DNA of 64,000 nt from Staphylococcus kloosii (GTDB lineage: Bacteria > Bacillota > Bacilli > Staphylococcales > Staphylococcaceae): NCBI RefSeq assembly GCF_003019255.1, contig NZ_CP027846.1, forward strand, positions 2,046,001 to 2,110,000, read 5' to 3'. The translations under genes were made by a program, and so were the position numbers. The notes beneath the pieces were generated by a model, which saw only the letters and a program-made list of their open reading frames with translations, was not told the DNA's origin and ran no database searches. This document shows, one piece after another, positions 26,684 to 35,426 of this stretch (within the stretch, counting starts at the first letter, position 1; each line of letters starts with the position of its first letter).

Positions 26684-27982
26684 TTACCCCTCCATTAATA
26701 ATAATTCTGGATTATTTAATAATCGTTTAATATGGTTCATCGCATTTTGTCCAGTAGCACCATCAATTTGTCTGTGGTCGAAACTTAATGATAATGATAA
26801 TACTGGCGCTGCCACAATTTCACCATCTTTAACGATTGGTTTTTGTGCAATGCGTCCAATTCCTAGGATAGCAACTTCTGGGTGATTAATTACTGGAGTG
26901 AACCATTGTCCACCAGCTGAACCGATATTACTAATTGTACAAGTAGCACCTTTCATTTCGTCAGAAGTTAATTTACCATCACGAGCTTTAACAGCTAGTT
27001 CATTAATTTCATCAGAAATTTGGAAAATAGATTTACGGTCAGCATTTTTAACAACAGGTACTAATAAGCCTCTGTCAGTATCAGCCGCAATACCAATGTT
27101 CCAATAGTGTTTGTGTACAATTTCGCCAGCTTCTTCATTAAATGAAGTATTTAATGCTGGATATTTTTTCAATGCAGAAACTAATGCTTTAACAACATAA
27201 GGTAAGAAAGTTAATTTAGTACCTTGTTCAGCAGCAATTTCTTTGAATTTCTTACGGTGATCCCATAAATCTTGAACATCAATTTCGTCCATTAATGTTA
27301 CGTGAGGTGCAGTATGCTTAGAGTTAACCATTGCTTTAGCAATCGCTTTACGCATAGCTGGGATTTTTTCTGTAGTTTCTGGGAACTCACCTTCAGTAGC
27401 TGTTGGTGCTGATTGTGCTGCACTTGCAGATTCTTCAGTACCCTGAGCTTCAGTGCTTTCAGAGGCAACTTGTCCACCGTTTAAGTGAGCATCGATATCT
27501 TCTTTAGTTATGCGACCATTTTTACCAGTAGCTGATACTGCTTTAATGTTAACGCCATTTTCACGTGCGTATTTACGTACAGATGGCATCGCTTTAACTC
27601 GTTTGTTGTCATCTACATCTTCTTCTTGAGTAGATGCTGATTTAGTTTCAGTAGCAGCTTCTTCTTTACTATCGTCAGATGATTCTGATGATTGTGAAGC
27701 ACTTTCATCGCTATCGCTACCTTTGAAAGTCATTTCTTCAGCGTCAGGCGCATCGATTTTAACAATTGTGTCACCAACTACTGCAACTGTACCTTCGTCT
27801 ACTAATACTTCTTCAACTGTACCGCTTACAGGTGATGGAATTTCAACAACTGATTTATCATTTTGTACTTCTGCTAATACATCGTCTTCTTCGATTTGAT
27901 CTCCAGCTTTAACAAACCATTTTACGATTTCGCCTTCGTGGATACCTTCACCAATGTCGGGTAATTTAAATTCAAATGCCAC
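26684..27982 (-). CDS. pdhC: Dihydrolipoamide acetyltransferase (E2) of pyruvate dehydrogenase
   Basis: A 432-residue E2 with one lipoyl domain (lipoylated lysine in NDKSVVEIPS, about residue 43), an acidic Ser/Glu-rich linker, a peripheral subunit-binding domain (AMPSVRKYARENGV near 130, GKNGRITKEDI near 153), a second Ala/Ser-rich linker, and the catalytic domain ending with the acetyltransferase motif FDHRQIDGATG near 403. It forms the core of the complex. The short E2-E1 gap of 142 bases to pdhB is unusual within this tight operon. Confidence 0.97.
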   Translation of the reverse strand: MAFEFKLPDIGEGIHEGEIVKWFVKAGDQIEEDDVLAEVQNDKSVVEIPSPVSGTVEEVLVDEGTVAVVGDTIVKIDAPDAEEMTFKGSDSDESASQSSESSDDSKEEAATETKSASTQEEDVDDNKRVKAMPSVRKYARENGVNIKAVSATGKNGRITKEDIDAHLNGGQVASESTEAQGTEESASAAQSAPTATEGEFPETTEKIPAMRKAIAKAMVNSKHTAPHVTLMDEIDVQDLWDHRKKFKEIAAEQGTKLTFLPYVVKALVSALKKYPALNTSFNEEAGEIVHKHYWNIGIAADTDRGLLVPVVKNADRKSIFQISDEINELAVKARDGKLTSDEMKGATCTISNIGSAGGQWFTPVINHPEVAILGIGRIAQKPIVKDGEIVAAPVLSLSLSFDHRQIDGATGQNAMNHIKRLLNNPELLLMEG

Positions 27983-28078
27983 GTTTTTGTCCTCCTAAGA
28001 TTTCAATTTAAGTTATTGTGTGGAATTTTACTATGTACTAAACATAGCTTAACATATTTCATTTATAAAACATTAGAG

Positions 28079-28110
28079 AGAAGTAGAGAAATTTTCATTC
28101 AACTACTTCT
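28079..28110 (-). repeat. Inverted repeat between pdhB and pdhC
   Basis: AGAAGTAG and CTACTTCT separated by 16 bases, just after the pdhB stop. It has no proper T-run, so it is a weak terminator at best. It could be an RNA processing or stability element dividing pdhAB from pdhCD. Confidence 0.45.
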
Positions 28111-28124
28111 GACTAGTGTATTAA

Positions 28125-29102
28125 TTAGAATTCTAATGTTGCTTTAGCTTTTTCTAAGATATCATTTTTGTTAGGTAACCAAACATTTTCAGCTTGTGTA
28201 AATGGATATACAGTATCTGCTGCAGCAACACGAGCGATTGGTGCTTCTAATGATAAGATAGCACGTTCTGCTAATTCTGAAGCAACTGTTGCACCAACAC
28301 CAGCTTGGCGTTGAGCTTCTTGTACTACTACTGCACGGCCAGTTTTTTCAACTGATGCAACAAGTGTTTCGATATCGATTGGTTGAACAGTACGTAAGTC
28401 GATGACTTCAACTGAATGTCCATCTTTTTCTAATTCTTCCGCAGCTTTAAGTGATTCTTGAACCATTGCACCGTATGCAATAATTGTTAAATCTGTACCT
28501 TCTTGTTTTACATTGGCTTTACCAATTTCAACAGTATATTCTTCTTCAGGTACTTCATCACGGAATGAACGATATAATTTCATATGTTCTAAGAATACGA
28601 CTGGGTCATTGCTTCTAATAGCTGAAACTAATAATCCTTTAGCATCGTATGGGTTTGAAGGAATTACAACTGTTAATCCAGGAGATTGAGCTAAAATACC
28701 TTCTAAGTTATCTGCGTGTAATTCAGGTGTATGTACACCACCACCGAATGGCGCGCGGATAGTTACTGGTGCACTTTTTGAGTTACCAGAACGGAAACGA
28801 GTACGAGCAATTTGGCCCGCTACAGCATCAAAGACTTCAAATACGAAACCTAAGAATTGGATTTCCATTACAGGACGGTAGCCTTCTAAAGTTAAACCTA
28901 AAGCTAAACCACCGATACCTGATTCTGCTAATGGTGTATCGAAAACACGGTCTTCGCCGAATTCTTTTTGTAACCCTTCAGTTACACGGAAAACCCCACC
29001 ATTAACACCAACGTCTTCACCGAAAAGTAAAACGTTCTCGTCGTTTTGTAATTCAGTTTTAAGCGCATTGTTAATCGCTTGAACCATTGTCATTTGTGCC
29101 AT
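28125..29102 (-). CDS. pdhB: Pyruvate dehydrogenase E1 beta subunit
   Basis: The 325-residue transketolase-type beta chain has the start MVQAINNALKTELQNDENVLLFGEDVG, with the thiamine-activating Glu region in FDTPLAESGIGGLALG (about 55-70), IRAPFGGGVHTPELHADNLEG near 113 and VVIDLRTVQP-like segment EVIDLRTVQPID near 233. It forms the alpha2beta2 E1 with PdhA, which decarboxylates pyruvate with thiamine diphosphate. It lies 3 bases after pdhA. Thiamine supply is linked to the riboswitch-controlled transporter at 44.4-47.2 kb. Confidence 0.96.
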   Translation of the reverse strand: MAQMTMVQAINNALKTELQNDENVLLFGEDVGVNGGVFRVTEGLQKEFGEDRVFDTPLAESGIGGLALGLTLEGYRPVMEIQFLGFVFEVFDAVAGQIARTRFRSGNSKSAPVTIRAPFGGGVHTPELHADNLEGILAQSPGLTVVIPSNPYDAKGLLVSAIRSNDPVVFLEHMKLYRSFRDEVPEEEYTVEIGKANVKQEGTDLTIIAYGAMVQESLKAAEELEKDGHSVEVIDLRTVQPIDIETLVASVEKTGRAVVVQEAQRQAGVGATVASELAERAILSLEAPIARVAAADTVYPFTQAENVWLPNKNDILEKAKATLEF

Positions 29103-29105
29103 GGG

Positions 29106-30218
29106 TTACTTCGACTCCTTCTCTTTATAAATTTCATATTGCTCTGCTAAGTTTTGAGGCATGTTTTCGTACATGTTTTCCATTAAATCTGTAACAGTTT
29201 GTTTAGGTGTGTTGTCTGCTTCTTTAATCGCTGCTTTAATTTCTGATTTAGCGCGTTCGATAACTTCGTTTTCTTTATCTTCAGACCATAAACCTTTATT
29301 TTCTAAGAATTTTCTAAAACGGACTAATGGATCCTTTTTCTCCCATTCAGAATCTTCATCAGAAGTACGATATTTAGTTGGGTCATCTCCGGCCATTGTA
29401 TGTGGACCATAACGATAAGTCATAGTTTCGATTAGCGTAGGGCCTTCACCATTTACTGCACGGTCACGAGCTTCTTTAGTAGCTTGATATACTGCTAATG
29501 CATCCATACCATCGACTTGAAGTCCTGGAATACCTACAGCAATCCCTTTTTGAGCAAGTGAAGTTGCAGCTGTTTGCTTACTACGTGGTGTAGAAATTGC
29601 ATAGTTATTGTTTTGAATAACAAAAATTGCAGGTGCTTTATAAGCAGAAGCAAAGTTAATACCTTCGTAGAAGTCACCTTGTGAAGAACCACCGTCACCA
29701 GTATAAGTAATTGCAACAGCTTTTTTACCACGTTTTTTAATACCTAATGCTACACCAGCAGTTTGAACATACTGTGCACCAATGATAATTTGTGGGCTTA
29801 ATGCATTTACGCCTTCTGGGAAACGATTTCCTTTGAAGTGTCCTCTTGAGAATAAGAATGCTTCAGTTAAAGGTAAACCGTGCCAAATTAATTGTGGTAC
29901 GTCACGGTAACCAGGTAAAATAAAGTCTTCTTTCTCTAATGCGTATTGTGAAGCTAATTGAGAAGCTTCTTGTCCAGCTGTAGGAGCGTAGAAACCTAAA
30001 CGTCCTTGTCTGTTTAATGAAATAGAACGTTGGTCAAGGATACGTGTCCAAACCATTCTCTCCATTAATTCAACGAATTGTTCATCTGATAAATCTGGTA
30101 CTAAATCGTTATTAACAACATTACCGTCTTCATCCAAAATTTGAATCATTTCAAATTGAGATTGAGTATCGTTTAATACTTTCTCTGCATCGAATTGGGC
30201 TTGTAATTTCGGAGCCAT
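29106..30218 (-). CDS. pdhA: Pyruvate dehydrogenase E1 alpha subunit
   Basis: The 370-residue alpha chain carries the thiamine-diphosphate motif GDGGSSQGDFYEGINFASAY (near 170) ending in NNNYAIS (near 199), and the phosphorylation-loop-like YRYGPHTMAGDDPTKYR near 268. The N-terminal PTAGQEASQL region near 77 is normal. It is the first gene of pdhABCD. The ATG at 30218 lies behind GGAAAGGTATGGTGAATTGA. A promoter candidate lies at 30270-30299. Confidence 0.96.
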   Translation of the reverse strand: MAPKLQAQFDAEKVLNDTQSQFEMIQILDEDGNVVNNDLVPDLSDEQFVELMERMVWTRILDQRSISLNRQGRLGFYAPTAGQEASQLASQYALEKEDFILPGYRDVPQLIWHGLPLTEAFLFSRGHFKGNRFPEGVNALSPQIIIGAQYVQTAGVALGIKKRGKKAVAITYTGDGGSSQGDFYEGINFASAYKAPAIFVIQNNNYAISTPRSKQTAATSLAQKGIAVGIPGLQVDGMDALAVYQATKEARDRAVNGEGPTLIETMTYRYGPHTMAGDDPTKYRTSDEDSEWEKKDPLVRFRKFLENKGLWSEDKENEVIERAKSEIKAAIKEADNTPKQTVTDLMENMYENMPQNLAEQYEIYKEKESK

Positions 30219-30269
30219 TCAATTCACCATACCTTTCCCGTATAATAGAAATTCATTTTATCCTATCAC

Positions 30270-30299
30270 ATTGTATCACAAAACTGTTTCACTGTTAAA
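30270..30299 (-). promoter_or_regulatory. Candidate pdh operon promoter
   Basis: On the minus strand, TTTAAC (30299-30294), an 18-base spacer and TACAAT (30275-30270), about 50 bases before pdhA. Confidence 0.4.
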
Positions 30300-30326
30300 C
30301 AATTTAAAAAAGTTCTGTTCTACTAC

Positions 30327-30353
30327 AAAAAGGTACAGTTTCAAAACTGTACC
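30327..30353 (-). terminator. Terminator of the YkyA-type lipoprotein gene
   Basis: A nearly perfect palindrome, GGTACAGTTT-CA-AAACTGTACC (30332-30353), followed on the minus strand by five T (30331-30327). The 2-base loop would open in RNA to give a slightly shorter stem. Confidence 0.7.
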
Positions 30354-30459
30354 AGTATATTATATACAACTGTACTAGTGGATAAAATGTGTCACGTAGC
30401 GTCATTTACCACCACTAATGTAAGCGCAATCATTTTTCTGATTTTATTCTCAACTTAAT

Positions 30460-31086
30460 TTACATTAAATTATCGACATCTTGTTTTTCTTCTTTAACTT
30501 TTTTCATTGCATTAGAATAATTTTTAAATTGTTTATTCATATCTTTATATGCACCTGAAATAGCATGTGATTTTTTATCAATTTGTCCTTGAGAAGGTTG
30601 TCCTTTTGAAGCATATTCAAACATATCTTTTTCTTTATTCATTACGTTTTTATATGCATCTGCGTATTTATCATGTGCTTTATATTTTTCTTTTAATGCA
30701 GTATCTAATTGTTTAACTTCACGTTGCTTTTTACTATTACCAATTTTATCAATATGTTTAGCAGCTTTTTTATACTCTTGATGAGATTTGTCCATAGCAT
30801 TTTCTTCTTCTTTAAAAGTTTGCTGTCTTTCTTTTGTATTATCTATTACTTTTTTAGCAATCTCTTTTTCTTTATCTTCATCTTTACCTTTTAAACTTTG
30901 AACTAATTTATTTTTCTTCTGTTCAAGATCATTTAGTTTTTTACTAGATGTATTAATAGATTTTTCGTTATCAAAAGCTTTTTGAATTTGTTTATTATAT
31001 GCTTTCATTTCGCCTTTATCGGTAGTACAACCAGTTAATAGAACTGTCGAAGCTAATGCGACACCGATTCCTTGTTTTAATTTCAT
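30460..31086 (-). CDS. YkyA-type putative cell-wall-binding lipoprotein
   Basis: A 208-residue lipoprotein. The signal peptide MKLKQGIGVALASTVLLTGC ends in the lipobox LTGC, with Cys20 the predicted lipidated residue. The rest is almost wholly helical, Lys/Glu/Asn-rich and coiled-coil-like, as in the YkyA family (PF10368) found beside pdhA in Firmicutes. The function is not established. It is monocistronic, upstream of pdhA, with a palindromic terminator. Confidence 0.82.
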   Translation of the reverse strand: MKLKQGIGVALASTVLLTGCTTDKGEMKAYNKQIQKAFDNEKSINTSSKKLNDLEQKKNKLVQSLKGKDEDKEKEIAKKVIDNTKERQQTFKEEENAMDKSHQEYKKAAKHIDKIGNSKKQREVKQLDTALKEKYKAHDKYADAYKNVMNKEKDMFEYASKGQPSQGQIDKKSHAISGAYKDMNKQFKNYSNAMKKVKEEKQDVDNLM

Positions 31087-31208
31087 ATTAAGCTAATTCC
31101 TCCTCTACGTGTGTGTTATATTATATAATATTATAGTATAAATCAAATAGATTACTGTATTTTAATTATTCAAATTTGGTATAGTGAAAGTAAGGAAGGT
31201 GTAAGTAA

Positions 31209-31760
31209 ATGTTAACAATGAAAGACATAATTAGAGACGGTCATCCAACTTTGCGTGAAAAAGCTAAAGATGTTGAATTACCATTGTCGGATGAAGATCG
31301 CTCAACATTAAAATCAATGCGTGAATTTTTAATTAATAGTCAAGATGAAGAAACAGCTAACAAATATGGGCTACGCTCAGGTGTCGGATTAGCCGCACCT
31401 CAAATCAATGTTTCTAAAAAAATGATTGCTGTTTATCTTCCTGATGATGGTAATGGCAATTCATATGACTTAACTTTAGTTAATCCTAAAATCATGAGTC
31501 ATAGTGTTCAAGAAGCTTATTTACCAACAGGCGAAGGTTGTCTTAGCGTCGACGAAAACATACCTGGCTTAGTTCATCGTAAATTTAGAATTACGGTAAA
31601 AGCAACAGATATGGATGGTAAAGAAGTGAAATTAAGACTTAAAGGTTATCCTGCAATCGTAGTCCAACATGAAATCGACCATGTTAACGGTGTTATGTTT
31701 TATGATCATATCGATCAAAATAACCCACTACAACCACATGAAGATGCTGTTGAAGTTTAA
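31209..31760 (+). CDS. def: Peptide deformylase
   Basis: The 183-residue type II deformylase removes the N-formyl group from nascent proteins. All three metal-site motifs are intact: GVGLAAPQI near residue 58, EGCLSVDE near 109 (Cys ligand) and QHEIDHVNG near 153 (HExxH). The length and insertions are those of Gram-positive type II enzymes. The ATG follows AAGGAAGGTGTAAGTAA. Confidence 0.96.
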   Translation: MLTMKDIIRDGHPTLREKAKDVELPLSDEDRSTLKSMREFLINSQDEETANKYGLRSGVGLAAPQINVSKKMIAVYLPDDGNGNSYDLTLVNPKIMSHSVQEAYLPTGEGCLSVDENIPGLVHRKFRITVKATDMDGKEVKLRLKGYPAIVVQHEIDHVNGVMFYDHIDQNNPLQPHEDAVEV

Positions 31761-31769
31761 TAAAACGAT

Positions 31770-31806
31770 AGAGAGAGCAATTACATCTAGTAATTGCTCT
31801 CTCTTT
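31770..31806 (+). terminator. def: Terminator downstream of def
   Basis: GAGAGAGCAATTAC / GTAATTGCTCTCTC stem with a 5-base loop and trailing T residues, also usable by the convergent small gene. Confidence 0.8.
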
Positions 31807-31810
31807 ATGT

Positions 31811-32083
31811 TTACATAAAATCGTCGCGTCTTTCACTATAAGCTATATGTATTTCATCTAAGCTTTTCTTTAACGCATTTAATTCTTGAATATCAATAAA
31901 TTCCGGGTCGTGATTATGTTTAATAAAATATTGGTCTTGATTTTGTGTATCGACAATCTCTTCATAATTAAAAAACATAATTACTTGTTCAGTTCTCACT
32001 TCAAACGTAACGCCTTTAAAAATTTTGTCATCTCGTTGTTTTTCACGTTTCACATCTTCAATAATTCTACTTGTTTGATCCAA
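31811..32083 (-). CDS. Small conserved staphylococcal hypothetical protein
   Basis: A protein of about 90 residues, soluble and acidic, with no cysteine, signal or membrane segment. Recognisable conserved piece: VTFEVRTEQVIMFFNYEEIVD. A counterpart lies between def and rpoY in S. aureus. I do not know its function. Start choice: TTG at 32083 is correctly spaced from AAGGTGATT, while the in-frame GTG at 32092 overlaps that site and would add three residues. Confidence 0.7.
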   Translation of the reverse strand: MDQTSRIIEDVKREKQRDDKIFKGVTFEVRTEQVIMFFNYEEIVDTQNQDQYFIKHNHDPEFIDIQELNALKKSLDEIHIAYSERRDDFM

Positions 32084-32099
32084 ACTAATCACCTTAATT

Positions 32100-32543
32100 C
32101 TATTTTGTCTCGAATTTCAATTACTACTTGCCTTTTAGTTATATTATTTCATGATAAATAAATTTCTAGATTTACTCAAGACTAATGTTAAAAATTAACT
32201 AAACTTTCAGTTTATTATCATTTATAACTTTATGATGTTCATTTTTTTAAAACATAAAATATAGTTAGTTGCTCATGATAAACTGCTTTATTTATTCATT
32301 AACATCATGTAAAATAGGAAATAACTAGAATTAGATTAATATTGATTACATCTATTCTTATACTGAACGAAATTAACTTCCCTAGAAACATACTGGGCAG
32401 AAAGCTTGTATGTTCTTTTATATTCAGACACTTTGCCTAATTTTACAAATTTGGTTCTATTCATTTTTGTATGTGTATTCGACTAGGGTTTTTATTCAAT
32501 AATATTAAATATTTAGAGATAGCAATAGGAGGAAATATAGATA
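32100..32543. other. Long non-coding region upstream of rpoY-rnjA
   Basis: About 440 AT-rich bases. It must hold the promoters of both flanking units. The only notable structure is a hairpin with arms AACATAC / GTATGTT (32387-32414) enclosing GGGCAGAAAGCTT. I see no convincing gene or riboswitch. Confidence 0.45.
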
Positions 32544-32759
32544 ATGGCAGTATTTAAAGTATTTTATCAACATAATAAAGACGAAGTGGTAGTTCGTGAG
32601 AACACACAAACAATTTACGTAGAAGCACAAACTGAAGAACAAGTAAGACGTTATTTAAAAGATCGTAATTACAACATTGAATTTATTACTAAATTAGAGG
32701 GCACACATTTAGAATATGAAAAACAATCAGATCACTTCAATGTGGAGCAAGCTGAATAA
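32544..32759 (+). CDS. rpoY: RNA polymerase epsilon subunit RpoY
   Basis: A 71-residue DUF1447 protein, the small accessory epsilon subunit of Firmicute RNA polymerase (YkzG in B. subtilis). MAVFKVFYQHNKDEVVVRENT and the ARG-like RYLKDRNYNIEFI are diagnostic. The ATG at 32544 follows AGGAGG. Its stop overlaps the rnjA start (TAATG), so both are made together, a pairing conserved across Bacillales. Confidence 0.93.
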   Translation: MAVFKVFYQHNKDEVVVRENTQTIYVEAQTEEQVRRYLKDRNYNIEFITKLEGTHLEYEKQSDHFNVEQAE

Positions 32760-34558
32760 TGAAGCAAATCAATAAAAATGAAGTAGCTGTATATGCACTT
32801 GGTGGCTTAGGTGAAGTAGGTAAAAACACTTATGCCGTCGAGTACCAGGATGAAATAGTTATAATTGATGCGGGTATTAAATTTCCTGATGACAATTTAT
32901 TAGGTATCGATTATGTCATTCCTGATTATACGTACTTAGAACAAAACCAAGATAAAATCGTTGGTTTATTTATTACACATGGACATGAAGACCATATAGG
33001 TGGTGTGCCCTACCTGTTAAAACAAATTAATGTACCTATTTACGGTGGTCCATTAGCTTTAGGATTAATTAGAAATAAATTAGAAGAACATCACTTATTA
33101 AGAACTACAGAATTAATCGAAATAGATGAACAAAGTGTGATTAAATCAAAACATTTTGAAATTTCATTTTATTTAACAACACACAGTATTCCTGAAGCTT
33201 ATGGTGTTATTGTTAATACACCGGAAGGTAATATTGTTCATACTGGTGACTTTAAATTTGATTTCACACCTGTTGGTGAACCGGCTAATATTGGGAAAAT
33301 GGCTAAATTAGGTGACGAAGGCGTATTATGTCTGCTTTCTGATTCTACAAACGCCCTCGTCCCTGATTTCACATTAAGTGAACGAGAAGTCGGCCAAAAT
33401 GTCGATAAGATTTTCAGAAATTGTACGGGCCGTATTATATTCGCGACTTTTGCATCTAATATATACCGTGTTCAACAAGCCGTTGAAGCCGCGATTAAAT
33501 ATGGTCGTAAGATCGTTACTTTTGGTCGTTCAATGGAAAATAACATTAAAATTGGCATGGAGCTTGGATATATTAAAGCACCACCAGAAACTTTCGTAGA
33601 ACCAAATAAAATTAATAGTATTCCTAAACATGAACTATTAATTTTATGTACTGGTTCTCAAGGTGAACCCATGGCCGCTTTATCACGAATAGCTAATGGT
33701 ACACATAAACAAATAAAAATCATTCCTGAAGATACAGTTGTATTTAGCTCATCACCTATCCCAGGTAATACGAAGAGTATTAATCGTACAATCAATTCGT
33801 TATATCGTGCTGGTGCAGATGTTATTCATAATAAAGTATCTAACATTCACACTTCTGGTCACGGATCTCAAGGTGATCAACAATTAATGTTACGTTTAAT
33901 TAGACCTAAATACTTCTTACCTATCCATGGTGAGTACCGTATGCTTAAAGCACATGGTCAATCAGGTATTGAATGTGGTGTCGATCCAGATAATGTCTTT
34001 ATTTTCGATATTGGCGATGTTTTAGCTCTTACACATGATTCTGCTCGCAAAGTCGGTCGCATTCCATCAGGTAACGTATTAGTTGATGGTAGCGGTATAG
34101 GCGACATCGGTAATGTCGTTATACGTGATCGTAAGTTATTATCAGAAGAAGGTTTAGTCATCGTAGTCGTTAGCATTGATTTCAAAACAAACAAACTACT
34201 ATCTGGTCCAGACATTATTTCACGCGGCTTTGTTTATATGCGTGAGTCAGGTCAATTAATTTACGATGCACAACGTAGAATCAAAACGGATGTAATTTCT
34301 AAATTAAATCAAAATAGTTCGATACAGTGGCATCAAATAAAATCTTCAATCATTGAAACATTACAACCATATTTATACGAAAAAACTGCAAGAAAGCCAA
34401 TGATTTTACCTGTAATTATGAAGGTTAACGAAGATGAAGATAGCAAAGCTAACTCTAGCAAACCACAAAAAGAACGTAAACCTTCAAATGCGAAAAAAGC
34501 ACCTAAAGAAAATAAAGAAAAATCTCAGAAACAACAAAATAATACACAATCAAAATAG
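32759..34558 (+). CDS. rnjA: Ribonuclease J1
   Basis: The 599-residue metallo-beta-lactamase/beta-CASP nuclease acts as a 5'-3' exoribonuclease and endonuclease in mRNA decay and rRNA maturation. Metal-site HGHEDHIGG is near residue 75, GDFKFD near 165, beta-CASP motifs GSQGEPMAAL near 299 and HTSGHGSQGD near 364, and PIHGEYRM near 390. Residues after about 560 form a Lys/Asn/Ser/Gln-rich unstructured tail, longer than the roughly 565-residue S. aureus protein I recall. It forms an operon with rpoY and has a strong terminator. Confidence 0.95.
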   Translation: MKQINKNEVAVYALGGLGEVGKNTYAVEYQDEIVIIDAGIKFPDDNLLGIDYVIPDYTYLEQNQDKIVGLFITHGHEDHIGGVPYLLKQINVPIYGGPLALGLIRNKLEEHHLLRTTELIEIDEQSVIKSKHFEISFYLTTHSIPEAYGVIVNTPEGNIVHTGDFKFDFTPVGEPANIGKMAKLGDEGVLCLLSDSTNALVPDFTLSEREVGQNVDKIFRNCTGRIIFATFASNIYRVQQAVEAAIKYGRKIVTFGRSMENNIKIGMELGYIKAPPETFVEPNKINSIPKHELLILCTGSQGEPMAALSRIANGTHKQIKIIPEDTVVFSSSPIPGNTKSINRTINSLYRAGADVIHNKVSNIHTSGHGSQGDQQLMLRLIRPKYFLPIHGEYRMLKAHGQSGIECGVDPDNVFIFDIGDVLALTHDSARKVGRIPSGNVLVDGSGIGDIGNVVIRDRKLLSEEGLVIVVVSIDFKTNKLLSGPDIISRGFVYMRESGQLIYDAQRRIKTDVISKLNQNSSIQWHQIKSSIIETLQPYLYEKTARKPMILPVIMKVNEDEDSKANSSKPQKERKPSNAKKAPKENKEKSQKQQNNTQSK

Positions 34559-34585
34559 CATTTGAATTTTGCTACAAAATATATA

Positions 34586-34626
34586 AGGAGTATAGTTATC
34601 TACAATAGATAGCTATACTCCTTTTT
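34586..34626 (+). terminator. rnjA: Terminator of rpoY-rnjA
   Basis: GGAGTATAG.TATCTA / TAGATAGCTATACTCC stem followed by T5. Confidence 0.85.
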
Positions 34627-34639
34627 ATAGGTAATAAAA

Positions 34640-34671
34640 AAAGAGTGCTGAACTAATATTCAACACTCTTA
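34640..34671 (-). terminator. Terminator of ktrC
   Basis: AAGAGTG.TGAA / TTCAACACTCTT hairpin; the minus strand continues in a T7 run. Confidence 0.75.
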
Positions 34672-34684
34672 AAAGCGTATAAGA

Positions 34685-35344
34685 TTATCTTACAACTTTC
34701 ATTTCAAAACGATTCAAGTCATTATCATGACCAATCATTATTAAAATATCGCCTATTTCTATATTTTCATTTGGATCAGGAGAAACTAGTATATTTCTAC
34801 CACGTTTAACCGCTATTATACTAATACCAAATTGAGCTCTAATATCCAACTCAATAATCGTTTTACCTGCCATCTTTTCACTTGCTTTAATTTCTACAAT
34901 TGAATGCTCATCTGCTAATTCTAGGTAATCTAATACACTCGCACTCGCTACATTATGAGCAATACGACGACCCATATCACGCTCTGGATGCACAACTGTA
35001 TCGGCACCAATTTTATTTAAAATTTTCGCATGGTAATCATTTTGAGCTTTAGCTGTTACTTTTTTAACACCTAATTCTTTTAAAATAAGTGTCGTCAATG
35101 TACTAGATTGAATATTTTCACCAATTGCAACGATAACATGATCAAAGTTTCTAATACCTAAACTTTTCATTACGGCTTCATCTGTTGTATCAGCAACTAC
35201 TGCGTGAGTAGCAATTTCACTATACTCGTTCACACGCGCTTCATTACTATCAATTGCCATAACGTCCATATCTAATGCATTTAATTCTCTAACAATACTA
35301 CCGCCAAAACGGCCTAATCCTATTACCACATATTCTTTATCCAT
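34685..35344 (-). CDS. ktrC: KtrC-type cytosolic gating subunit of potassium uptake
   Basis: A 219-residue RCK protein. The Rossmann fold starts VVIGLGRFGGSIVREL (residues 6-21), with the nucleotide-pocket acids at IDSNE near 32 and VADTTDE near 50; a TrkA-C domain follows (about 135-219). In S. aureus the single gene at this place (next to rnjA) encodes KtrC, which gates the membrane subunits KtrB and KtrD, is nucleotide-regulated and binds the second messenger c-di-AMP. No ktrB/D gene is in the window. It is transcribed alone. Confidence 0.88.
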   Translation of the reverse strand: MDKEYVVIGLGRFGGSIVRELNALDMDVMAIDSNEARVNEYSEIATHAVVADTTDEAVMKSLGIRNFDHVIVAIGENIQSSTLTTLILKELGVKKVTAKAQNDYHAKILNKIGADTVVHPERDMGRRIAHNVASASVLDYLELADEHSIVEIKASEKMAGKTIIELDIRAQFGISIIAVKRGRNILVSPDPNENIEIGDILIMIGHDNDLNRFEMKVVR

Positions 35345-35426
35345 ATGCGTCCTCCATTAAAAAATAAAGGCGTGAAAAGAGTCACTCACATTGTTTAACA
35401 ATTTGTTAACCCTTCTCACCCTTTTG

